The position numbers and the translations under genes were made by a program. From assembly GCF_006345825.1 (NCBI RefSeq), contig NZ_VCIX01000091.1, forward strand, positions 372,001 to 436,000: a stretch of 64,000 bases of DNA, given 5' to 3'. Positions within the stretch are counted from its first letter, which is position 1. The number at the start of each line of letters is the position of its first letter. Positions 16,944-24,151 of this stretch are shown here, in pieces. Below the pieces are notes generated by a model. It had not been told where the DNA came from and made no database searches. It saw nothing but the letters and a program-made list of their open reading frames with translations. The stretch is from Paenibacillus paridis (GTDB taxonomy: Bacteria > Bacillota > Bacilli > Paenibacillales > Paenibacillaceae).

Positions 16944-18368
16944 ATGACCAAAATTATCGTCCGCGGAGGCCAGCGCTTGAAGGGAACGGTCCGTGTTAGC
17001 GGAGCAAAAAATGCAGTACTCCCCATTTTGGCGGCCTCATTATTGGCGACAGAAGGAGACAGCGTCATCTGTGACGTACCCCTCCTCGACGACGTTATGA
17101 CGATCCAGAAGGTGCTCGCTTCCTTAGGCGCACAATTAACCTATAACAATGAAACCATGCGCATTACCGCGCAGGAGATTACGTCTTACGAGGCTCCTTA
17201 CGAGCTTATTCGCAAAATGCGTGCTTCCTTTCTTGTCATGGGACCGCTCCTTGGCCGTATCGGCCGGGTCAGAATATCATTGCCTGGCGGTTGTGCCATC
17301 GGTACACGGCCAATTGATCAGCATTTGAAGGGCTTCGAAGCGATGGGCGCAGAAATTACGCTGGGCCACGGCTTTATTGAAGCAAGCACAAAGACTCGCC
17401 TGAAGGGCGCCAAGATTTACCTTGATGTTGCCAGCGTGGGTGCAACCGAAAATATTATGATGGCGGCAGCTTTGGCGGATGGCACAACCATTCTTGAAAA
17501 TGCAGCCAAAGAACCGGAAATCGTTGATTTAGCTAATTATATTAATGCGATGGGCGGTAAAGTGCGCGGTGCAGGCACAGGCGTTATTCGAATTGAAGGC
17601 GTAGATAAAATGCATGGCGCAGCCCATAATGTCATTCCTGACCGAGTAGAAGCAGGTACGTATATGATTGCTGCAGCGATTACAGGCGGCGATGTATTTG
17701 TTGAAGGCGCCATTGCTGACCATTTGACGCCAGTGATATCCAAGCTGCAGGAAATGGGCGTGGAAATTACTGAAAGTGATAACGGTATTCGCGTGCAATC
17801 AGGCCCGGTTTTGAAATCGGTAGACGTGAAGACCTTGCCGCATCCAGGCTTCCCGACCGACATGCAATCGCAAATGATGGCTCTTCTTCTTGTTTCTGAG
17901 GGAACGAGCGTGGTCACCGAAACGGTGTTTGAAAATCGTTTTATGCATGTTGAGGAATTCCAGAAGATGAACGCTCAAATTAAGGTGGATGGCCGCACGG
18001 CAATTGTAAGCGGCGGTTTGCCGCTAACAGGCGCGAAGGTATGCGCGACTGATTTGAGAGCAGGAGCAGCGCTTATTTGCGCGGCACTGCGGGCTGATGG
18101 CGAGACGGAAGTGACGGGTCTACATCATGTGGATCGCGGTTATGTCGATATTACGGGCAAGCTGGCTGCGCTTGGAGCGGATATTTCCCGCGTTGCGTCT
18201 GCAACCGAGAGCGTGACGGTTACGGCTAGTGCTCAAGGTACGGCAGTCAACATTTCGATTCCTGCGAGAGACACGGCTTCCGTAGCTGCGATTTCAGTAG
18301 GCGCCTCGTCAGAGAGCGAAGCAGCGTCATCCTACAAGCGGGTTAAGATCCAGCCGACTTGGGCTTAA
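16944..18368 (+). CDS. murA: UDP-N-acetylglucosamine 1-carboxyvinyltransferase
   Basis: MurA transfers enolpyruvate from PEP to UDP-GlcNAc, the first committed step of peptidoglycan synthesis, in the cytoplasm. Conserved residues are Lys22-Asn23 in SGAKNAVLPI, the fosfomycin-target Cys117 in LPGGCAIGTRPIDQH, and the HVEEFQKMNA loop. The start ATG at 16944 follows CGGAGGGAA. At 474 residues it is about 50 longer than usual: the family fold ends near residue 418 (LAALGADISR), and the rest is a Ser/Ala/Thr-rich tail ending KIQPTWA. A terminator follows. Synteny with DUF1146 upstream fits MurAA of Bacillales. Confidence 0.95.
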   Translation: MTKIIVRGGQRLKGTVRVSGAKNAVLPILAASLLATEGDSVICDVPLLDDVMTIQKVLASLGAQLTYNNETMRITAQEITSYEAPYELIRKMRASFLVMGPLLGRIGRVRISLPGGCAIGTRPIDQHLKGFEAMGAEITLGHGFIEASTKTRLKGAKIYLDVASVGATENIMMAAALADGTTILENAAKEPEIVDLANYINAMGGKVRGAGTGVIRIEGVDKMHGAAHNVIPDRVEAGTYMIAAAITGGDVFVEGAIADHLTPVISKLQEMGVEITESDNGIRVQSGPVLKSVDVKTLPHPGFPTDMQSQMMALLLVSEGTSVVTETVFENRFMHVEEFQKMNAQIKVDGRTAIVSGGLPLTGAKVCATDLRAGAALICAALRADGETEVTGLHHVDRGYVDITGKLAALGADISRVASATESVTVTASAQGTAVNISIPARDTASVAAISVGASSESEAASSYKRVKIQPTWA

Positions 18369-18383
18369 CCTATTCCGTTAAAT

Positions 18384-18438
18384 CGAAGAAGCTGTTTCAA
18401 ATAAGCCGAAGGGGCTTATCTGAAACAGCTTCTTTTTC
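18384..18438 (+). terminator. rho-independent terminator after murA
   Basis: GAAGAAGCTGTTTCA pairs with TGAAACAGCTTC, with an inner ATAAGCC/GGCTTAT stem, and ends in five T. Confidence 0.9.
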
Positions 18439-18542
18439 GTAAACGATGACTGCCCGCAGAAACGATCTCCACGTAACAAGTATGATTATAGCTTGAATTT
18501 CGCTATAATAAACGGAACTACTGCTAGAGCAAAGGGGCGGCC

Positions 18543-19520
18543 ATGGCAACGATACACGATGTGGCAAAAAAAGCGAACGTATCCGTAACGACGGTTTCCC
18601 GCGTATTAAATAACCGCGGCTATATTAGCGAGGCAACAAGAACGAAGGTTTACAAGACGATGGAGGAGCTCGATTACCAGCCGAATGAAATTGCCCGCTC
18701 GCTCCTAAGAAAACAATCCAACGTCATCGGTTTAATCGTCCCGAGCGTCTCTCATCCTTTTTTTAGCGAGCTGGCCAATCATGTGGAAAATTACGCTTAC
18801 GGGCTGGGCTTTAAGATGCTGCTGTGCAATTCCCAGCTTGATCCCCTTAAAGAGAAAGAATATATCGAAATGCTGAAGCGCAATCGCGTGGATGGCATTA
18901 TTATGGGAAGCCATACGCTTCAAGTGGATGAGTACAAAAATCTTAGTTCTCCGATTGTCACCATCGACCGTCAAATTAGCGAGGAAATTCCCTTTATATC
19001 CTCGGACAATTATGCTGGTGGCAAGCTCGCGGCAAAGCTATTGGTTGATAAGGGCTGCAAAAAGATTGCGCATATATGCGGTAATCTGGAGCTGCGTTTG
19101 CTGGCTAACCAGCGAACAGAGGCCTTTCAGGAGATTATGCAGGAGCAGGGGATTGAACATATTATTATACAGACGGACATGAATGTGTTCGACCAGCTTC
19201 AATATGAACAGATCATGCATCAGCTGTTTCAGGATCATCCTGATCTGGATGGCATATTTGCAACCAGCGATATTATAGCCGCGTTCGCGGTCAAAGAATG
19301 TGCAGCCGCTGGGAGGCATGTACCAGGTGATGTGAAGATCATCGGTTATGACAATGTGAATGCGGCTAGATGGATTACGCCGGAGCTGACGACGATCAAA
19401 CAACCGATTGCGGAAATCGGCAAAACAGCTGTTGATTTAATCTTGAAGCAAATGAACGAGGAAGCTTTCGAGACGACGAATATATTGCCAGTTACGTTAA
19501 TTGAGCGTGCAACCACATGA
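18543..19520 (+). CDS. LacI-family transcriptional regulator, probable sucrose/fructan operon repressor
   Basis: The 325-residue product has the LacI helix-turn-helix at residues 2-23 (TIHDVAKKANVSVTTVSRVL), the hinge region near 45-60, and a periplasmic-binding-protein-like sugar-sensing core to the C-terminus (IGLIVPSVSHPFFSELA, FATSDIIAAFAVKE, KIIGYDN). The ATG at 18543 is preceded by AAAGGGG. It lies upstream of a sugar importer, a GH32 enzyme and fructokinase in the same direction and probably represses them through the palindrome at 20883-20914, in the manner of ScrR. An IS element now separates the regulator from its presumed target. Ligand is inferred, not shown. Confidence 0.88.
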   Translation: MATIHDVAKKANVSVTTVSRVLNNRGYISEATRTKVYKTMEELDYQPNEIARSLLRKQSNVIGLIVPSVSHPFFSELANHVENYAYGLGFKMLLCNSQLDPLKEKEYIEMLKRNRVDGIIMGSHTLQVDEYKNLSSPIVTIDRQISEEIPFISSDNYAGGKLAAKLLVDKGCKKIAHICGNLELRLLANQRTEAFQEIMQEQGIEHIIIQTDMNVFDQLQYEQIMHQLFQDHPDLDGIFATSDIIAAFAVKECAAAGRHVPGDVKIIGYDNVNAARWITPELTTIKQPIAEIGKTAVDLILKQMNEEAFETTNILPVTLIERATT

Positions 19521-19532
19521 TAGGAAAAAACG

Positions 19533-19553
19533 AAAAACCCATGCGCAGCTGGT
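19533..19553 (+). terminator. left arm of a terminator split by the IS element
   Basis: AAAAACCCATGCGCAGCTGGT, read in pieces, pairs with the bases at 20846-20868 on the far side of the insertion sequence. It begins 12 bases after the regulator's stop codon. Alone it cannot form the hairpin. Confidence 0.7.
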
Positions 19554-19585
19554 CATACCCCTGTCAAGTAGACAGTTGAAAAAAG

Positions 19586-20479
19586 CTATGCTGTCAGCGC
19601 GCACCGATATTCAATTGGTGCGCGCTGCCTCAGTTTAGATTGATACCGCTGGTAGTTATAAAAGTAAATGTACTCTTCCACAGCTTGCCGAATTTCTGTT
19701 CCTGATTTACACTGTTGGAGATACAACTTCTCTGTCTTGAGATGCGAAAAAAAGGATTCGATGCATGCGTTATCTAGGCAGGTTGCTTTGCGAGAGTGGC
19801 TGCCTTTAACGCCGAATGCTTCTAAGCGCGTGTTGTATGCCTGAGACGTATATTGGAAGCCTTGATCCGAATGGAGAACGGCTTCTGAAACGTCTCTTTT
19901 TCTTGTCCACTCTTCGACGGTATCCAGCACGAGTAGCACATCGTTGCGCGAAGACAACTGCCACGCGACAATCTCATTGTTGAATAAATCTTGAATGACA
20001 GAGAGGTAGTGGAAGGTCGTGCCGTCGGAAATGTAGGTAATATCCGTGACCATTTTTTGTGAAGGTGCTGTGGCATGGAATTCGCGTTTAAGACGGTTCG
20101 GGTACACGACCGAGGGCGTGTAATTAGACTGTCTTCGCTTCCTTCGAATAACAGATTGAATGGACAGTGCCTTCATGAGTCGCCATACCTTCTTGTGATT
20201 AACGATGTATCCTGCCTCTCGTAAGGCTATCTTCATACGTGGGTACCCGAAGTAAGGGTGTGTGAAATGGATGGCCATCATATGCTCTTTCATCTCATGA
20301 TCCCGGTCTTGTCTGGCATCGCGCTGAGGCTGCGTGGATCGCCATTTGTAATAGCTGGCTCTTGGTATTCCTGCAAGGGCTAACAGGCGTGTAATGCCAT
20401 GCAGACAGCGTAGTTCTTCGACTATGTTATAGTTGTCTCGCTGACCTGGTGCTTCTCCTTTACTAGATTTGGATAACGC
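19586..20479 (-). CDS. IS3-family transposase OrfB (DDE domain)
   Basis: This is the catalytic integrase-like part of the IS3 transposase. The frame is open without a stop from the frameshift site at 20479 down to 19586 (297 residues); a standalone ATG occurs only at 20293. The DDE residues lie in VTDITYISDG, LHSDQGFQYTS and CIESFFSHLKTEKLY, and the C-terminal IS3 block YNYQRYQSKL is present. Expression most likely occurs as the OrfAB fusion of about 393 residues by -1 frameshifting; OrfB alone has no convincing ribosome binding site at the frame start. Confidence 0.88.
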   Translation of the reverse strand, partial: ALSKSSKGEAPGQRDNYNIVEELRCLHGITRLLALAGIPRASYYKWRSTQPQRDARQDRDHEMKEHMMAIHFTHPYFGYPRMKIALREAGYIVNHKKVWRLMKALSIQSVIRRKRRQSNYTPSVVYPNRLKREFHATAPSQKMVTDITYISDGTTFHYLSVIQDLFNNEIVAWQLSSRNDVLLVLDTVEEWTRKRDVSEAVLHSDQGFQYTSQAYNTRLEAFGVKGSHSRKATCLDNACIESFFSHLKTEKLYLQQCKSGTEIRQAVEEYIYFYNYQRYQSKLRQRAPIEYRCALTA

Positions 20480-20766
20480 TTTTTTAAGTAATCTACCTGC
20501 GCTTTCAGATAATCTCGTTCTTCCTCTACGGTACTGAAGATCGTGCGAGGACGTCCTGTAAGAGGGGTAGGTATCTTATCTGCGCGTACGTCAAAGGCCT
20601 CTCCATTTTGCCATTTTTTCACCCACACCTTTAATTGGCTACAGTTTCTGATTTCTAACTTTTCAGCCACTCTCTTATAGCTGGATGATCCCTTCATATA
20701 TTCCTGTACTGCAGCCAGCTTAAATTCTTCTGTATATTGCTTAAATGTTTGTCCCTTTTTAGCCAT
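20422..20766 (-). CDS. IS3-family transposase OrfA (helix-turn-helix)
   Basis: The 114-residue product has the helix-turn-helix of IS3/IS150 OrfA proteins (FKLAAVQEYMKGSSSYKRVA) and a C-terminal leucine-rich coiled segment before the frameshift site. It starts at ATG 20766 after GGAGGGG. The heptamer A AAA AAG, correctly phased for -1 slippage, lies at 20485-20479 on the minus strand, inside the overlap with OrfB. Confidence 0.88.
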   Translation of the reverse strand: MAKKGQTFKQYTEEFKLAAVQEYMKGSSSYKRVAEKLEIRNCSQLKVWVKKWQNGEAFDVRADKIPTPLTGRPRTIFSTVEEERDYLKAQVDYLKKRYPNLVKEKHQVSETTIT

Positions 20767-20845
20767 AGAAAAATCCCCTCCAAGTTCACTCTTTCCTTCA
20801 TGATAACATGAGGTTTTTTTTGAGTGTCTACTTAAAGGGGATAAT

Positions 20846-20868
20846 ACCAGCGCAGCAAGGGTTTTTTT
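20846..20868 (+). terminator. right arm and T-tract of the split terminator
   Basis: ACCAGCGCAGC, AA, GGG and seven T form the distal arm that matches the left arm at 19533-19553. With one copy of the ATA duplication and the IS removed, the loop would be the six bases CATAAT and the terminator complete. Confidence 0.7.
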
Positions 20869-20882
20869 ATTTTCTCAAACAA

Positions 20883-20914
20883 TGTCAATCGTTTGACATG
20901 TCAAACGATTGACA
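20883..20914. promoter_or_regulatory. perfect 32-bp palindrome, probable double LacI-type operator
   Basis: TGTCAATCGTTTGACA is followed directly by its exact reverse complement. Each half is itself a near-palindrome around a central CG, which is the classic shape of a LacI/ScrR-type operator. The right half contains the -35 box TTGACA of the importer promoter, so binding would block RNA polymerase. Confidence 0.85.
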
Positions 20915-20937
20915 TATCATATGCTCATCGCTATAAT
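20909..20937 (+). promoter_or_regulatory. consensus sigma-A promoter of the sugar operon
   Basis: TTGACA (20909-20914), a 17-base spacer and TATAAT (20932-20937) match the housekeeping consensus exactly. The -35 box lies inside the palindromic operator. It drives the solute-binding protein gene starting at 21004. Confidence 0.9.
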
Positions 20938-21003
20938 ACGTTATGAAAGCGGTTTACACGATCGGTGAGCCGTATCCAAATGATAAGAATCGGGGGCATA
21001 CAA

Positions 21004-22305
21004 ATGAAAACCTGGAAGTGGATGCAAGCACTGGCTTTGTCGCTTATCGTTGTTATGGTCGTTACCGCATGCGGCAATAAGTCGGAAGAGTCTGGCGAGG
21101 GTGCAGCTGTCAAGATCTCACTGCTTAACTCTAAAGGTGAAATTCAGGCGCAGCTGGAGAACGCGGCAAAAGCATTTAAAGAAGATTATCCGAATATTAC
21201 GCTTGAAATTATACCGGTACCTGCCGGACAATCTCCATTTGAGAAGGCGTCCGCGCTTTACGCATCGGGCAATCCGGCTACCATTACGATGCTGGATACG
21301 GGAGATGTTGAAAAGTTCAAGGATCGCGTGCTTGATCTGAGCGGCGAGAAATGGATGGCGGACGCGGTTGATCGCAGTACAGCATTAACGACATTCGATA
21401 GCAAAAACTATGCCTTCCCGCTTGCTATTGAAGGTTACGGCTTTATTTATAACAAGGCGGTTCTGGATCAAGCGGTAGGCGGCTCGTTTGATCCGGCAAC
21501 GGTGAATACGACAAGCGCGTTGGAGGACCTGTTCAAAAAAATCGAGGCTTCCGGAAAAGCGCCGCTTATTATTTCTCCGATGGATTGGTCGCTTGGTGCG
21601 CATTATTTGCCGCTGGCTTACGCTGGCCAGTCGTCGGATACCGCTGCGGTGGCGAAGTTCGTTGACGATTTGAAAGCGGGTACGGTCGACTTGGCCGGCA
21701 ACGCAGTATTTAATGGCTTGATCGATACGTTTGATGTGATGGCTAAATACAACATCGATAAAGCATCTCCTTTATCCGGAACCTATGAGAGAGGGCCGGA
21801 GGTGCTAGGCAAAGGCGAGGTAGGCATATGGTTCCAAGGAAACTGGGCTTGGCCGCAAATAAGCAGCTTTGATACCGCAAGCGGTCAGTATGGTTTTCTT
21901 CCGGTACCGGTGAGCAACAATCCGGCAGACTTTGGCAACACGCAGATTTCTTCCGCTGTATCGAAACGTCTAGTGCTTGATAAAGAGAAAAATACGGCCG
22001 AGCAGCAAGCTGCGGGAAAAACCTTTTTAGAGTGGATGGTGTACAGCGAGAAGGGGCAAGACTTCCTCGTCAACCAAGCGAATATTATTCCGGCGTTCAA
22101 GAATATTACGCTCGAAGCTAAAGACCCTTTGGCGAAATCCATTTCAGAGCATATTGCCGAAGGCAAGACGGAGGATTCCATGAGCACGTTGCCGGCGGAT
22201 CACTGGGCGAAAATCGGCGCTTCCATGCAAAAATATTTGGCTGGCGCAGCTGATCGCGCGACGCTGACCAAAGAAATTGAGGCTTATTGGAAAACCGTAA
22301 AATAA
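21004..22305 (+). CDS. sugar ABC transporter solute-binding lipoprotein
   Basis: This is an extracellular family-1 type sugar-binding protein, the receptor of the importer. I choose ATG 21004 (433 residues), preceded by CGGGGG; an upstream GTG at 20965 lacks a ribosome binding site. The signal peptide ends in the lipobox VTAC, so Cys23 is lipidated and the protein is held on the outer face of the membrane. The mature part has the usual two-lobed pattern with NPATITMLDTGD and GEVGIWFQGNWAWPQI (cluster-1 sugar receptor motif with tryptophans). Sugar is inferred from the neighbours: sucrose or fructo-oligosaccharides. Confidence 0.9.
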   Translation: MKTWKWMQALALSLIVVMVVTACGNKSEESGEGAAVKISLLNSKGEIQAQLENAAKAFKEDYPNITLEIIPVPAGQSPFEKASALYASGNPATITMLDTGDVEKFKDRVLDLSGEKWMADAVDRSTALTTFDSKNYAFPLAIEGYGFIYNKAVLDQAVGGSFDPATVNTTSALEDLFKKIEASGKAPLIISPMDWSLGAHYLPLAYAGQSSDTAAVAKFVDDLKAGTVDLAGNAVFNGLIDTFDVMAKYNIDKASPLSGTYERGPEVLGKGEVGIWFQGNWAWPQISSFDTASGQYGFLPVPVSNNPADFGNTQISSAVSKRLVLDKEKNTAEQQAAGKTFLEWMVYSEKGQDFLVNQANIIPAFKNITLEAKDPLAKSISEHIAEGKTEDSMSTLPADHWAKIGASMQKYLAGAADRATLTKEIEAYWKTVK

Positions 22306-22327
22306 ATAATATGGATAGCTGACAACT

Positions 22328-22357
22328 GGCTTACCCCGCCCTATGACGGGGTAGGCC
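22328..22357 (+). other. intercistronic hairpin after the receptor gene
   Basis: ACCCCG (22333-22338) pairs with CGGGGT (22347-22352), flanked by GGC/GCC. There is no T run directly behind it. Such hairpins after receptor genes of importers often protect the upstream message or reduce read-through, giving more receptor than permease. Confidence 0.6.
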
Positions 22358-22412
22358 GTTTACTCTTGCTAGCTTTTTGATCGACACAATCCATGCACGA
22401 ATGCGAGGGATC

Positions 22413-23300
22413 ATGATGATAACGGAAAAAGGGCTGTGGAATCGCTTGCGATTGCGGCTGCTGTTTACCGGACCTACTTTGTTTGCTTTTCTTGCTGTAA
22501 TGATTATTCCTTTCCTGTACGGCATCTATTTGACCTTTACGAACTGGGACGGCATTTCGACCTCCAGCAGCTTAGTTGGCTTTGAAAACTATGTATCGGT
22601 ATTTAAGGACACCGTATTTTGGCAATCCTTTTTACTGACCTTGAAATATGTGTTTATTTCCGTTGCCCTTATTAATATCGTTGCTTTTTTGTTAGCCTAT
22701 GTGCTGACTAGCGGTTTGAAGGGGCAAAGTATTTTTAGAGCAGGCTTCTTTATTCCTAATCTGGTGGGTGGGATTGTTCTTGGCTTTGTATGGCAGTTTA
22801 TTTTCTCTAATGTCTTTGTGTATGTAGGCAAGGAACTGAGTATCCCATTGTTCAGTGATTCCTGGCTGGCTGATCCGGATAAGGCATTCTGGTCAATGAT
22901 CATCGTAACGGTATGGCAGTATGCGGGTTATATGATGGTGATTTATGTAGCTGGGCTTATGAATGTGCCAAAGGATATTTTAGAGGCGGCGAGCATCGAT
23001 GGGGCAAGCCTTTGGACAAAAATGCGCAAAATGATTTTGCCGCTCATGGTACCGTCCTTTATCGTATGTATTTTCTTATCGCTGCAGCGCTGCTTCATGG
23101 TTTACGATTTGAACCTTTCCTTAACCAAGGGAGGACCGTTTAAGAGCACGGAAATGGTATCTATGCACGTATACGAGAAAGCATTTCTATCGAGGGACTA
23201 CGGTGTAGGCCAGGCGGAGGCTTTTGTTCTGTTCCTGCTTGTAGCTACCATTACGATTGCACAGGTTTACTTTAGCAAGAAGCTGGAGGTGGAAGCATAA
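22413..23300 (+). CDS. sugar ABC transporter permease (MalF type)
   Basis: One of two membrane subunits of the importer. It has about six helices and the ATPase-docking EAA loop DILEAASIDGASLWTKMRKM near the C-terminal third. The start is taken at ATG 22413 (295 residues) behind GAGGGA; ATG 22416 is equally possible and a longer frame from TTG 22377 has no ribosome binding site. The stop overlaps the next permease by TAATG. No ATPase gene is found in this cluster. Confidence 0.9.
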   Translation: MMITEKGLWNRLRLRLLFTGPTLFAFLAVMIIPFLYGIYLTFTNWDGISTSSSLVGFENYVSVFKDTVFWQSFLLTLKYVFISVALINIVAFLLAYVLTSGLKGQSIFRAGFFIPNLVGGIVLGFVWQFIFSNVFVYVGKELSIPLFSDSWLADPDKAFWSMIIVTVWQYAGYMMVIYVAGLMNVPKDILEAASIDGASLWTKMRKMILPLMVPSFIVCIFLSLQRCFMVYDLNLSLTKGGPFKSTEMVSMHVYEKAFLSRDYGVGQAEAFVLFLLVATITIAQVYFSKKLEVEA

Positions 23301-24127
23301 TGGAGAATCGGAACGGAGCGCTGGCCTGGACGAAATTCATTGCCCTTCTTGTTTGCCTTGTGCTGTTTATTTTTCCTTTTGCCATGTTATTGGTGAACTC
23401 CTTTAAGGAAAACAAGGCAATCACCTCAAGTCCGCTGTCTTTGCCGGAGAGCTTCAGCTTTGCTAATTATACGAATGCTTTTGGAAAAATGTCGTATGTA
23501 TCCGCCTTTTCAAACTCGGTTGTGATCACGGTCGTTAGTGTCGTAGTGATCTCTTTTTTGGCGGCAATGACAGCACATTATTTCGTAAGAAACCAGACGA
23601 AGCTGAATCAATATACCTTTTTCCTTATGGTTGCAGCCATGATCATCCCCTTTCAAGCCATTATGATTCCTCTGGTCAAAATATATGGCTCAATCGGTTT
23701 CCTGAACAGCAAATGGGCGCTTATCTATATGTATGCCGGATTTGGCAGTCCGCTTGCAGTCTTTATTTATCACGGGTTTGTGAAGAGCATTCCTGCGGAG
23801 CTGGAAGAAGCGGCGCTCATTGATGGCTGTACGAGGACGCAGACGTTTTTCCGCATTGTTTTCCCGGTACTTGCTCCGACGACGGTGACGATTGCGATAT
23901 TAAATGTGCTGTGGATCTGGAACGACTTTCTGCTGCCATCCTTGGTACTGATCTCTCCCGACGAGCGCACGCTTCCGCTGTCTACGTTCTATTTCTTTGG
24001 CACGTATACGGTAGATTATGGTCCGCTTATGGCGGGACTCATGCTAACGATTTTGCCAGTACTGATCGTCTACTTATTTGCGCAGAAATATATTATCCAA
24101 GGGGTCATGCAAGGCTCCATCAAATAA
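23300..24127 (+). CDS. sugar ABC transporter permease (MalG type)
   Basis: Second membrane subunit of the importer, 275 residues, six helices, with the EAA loop LEEAALIDGCTRTQTFFRIV. It starts on the stop codon of the first permease, so the two are translationally coupled and should be made in equal amounts. Confidence 0.92.
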   Translation: MENRNGALAWTKFIALLVCLVLFIFPFAMLLVNSFKENKAITSSPLSLPESFSFANYTNAFGKMSYVSAFSNSVVITVVSVVVISFLAAMTAHYFVRNQTKLNQYTFFLMVAAMIIPFQAIMIPLVKIYGSIGFLNSKWALIYMYAGFGSPLAVFIYHGFVKSIPAELEEAALIDGCTRTQTFFRIVFPVLAPTTVTIAILNVLWIWNDFLLPSLVLISPDERTLPLSTFYFFGTYTVDYGPLMAGLMLTILPVLIVYLFAQKYIIQGVMQGSIK

Positions 24128-24151
24128 TAAGTAAGGGTTGGATGCTTTATT

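Larger units (their letters stand above)
19558..20840 (-). mobile_element. IS3-family insertion sequence (IS150-like), 1283 bp
   Basis: The element is bounded by imperfect inverted repeats, CCCCTGTCAAGTAGACA on the left and CCCCTTTAAGTAGACA (complement) on the right, and flanked by the 3-bp direct repeat ATA at 19555-19557 and 20841-20843. It encodes OrfA and OrfB on the minus strand with a -1 frameshift signal between them. Both frames are intact, so the copy could be active. The insertion point is the loop of the terminator behind the LacI-type gene, 42 bases before the operator of the sugar operon. Confidence 0.88.
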
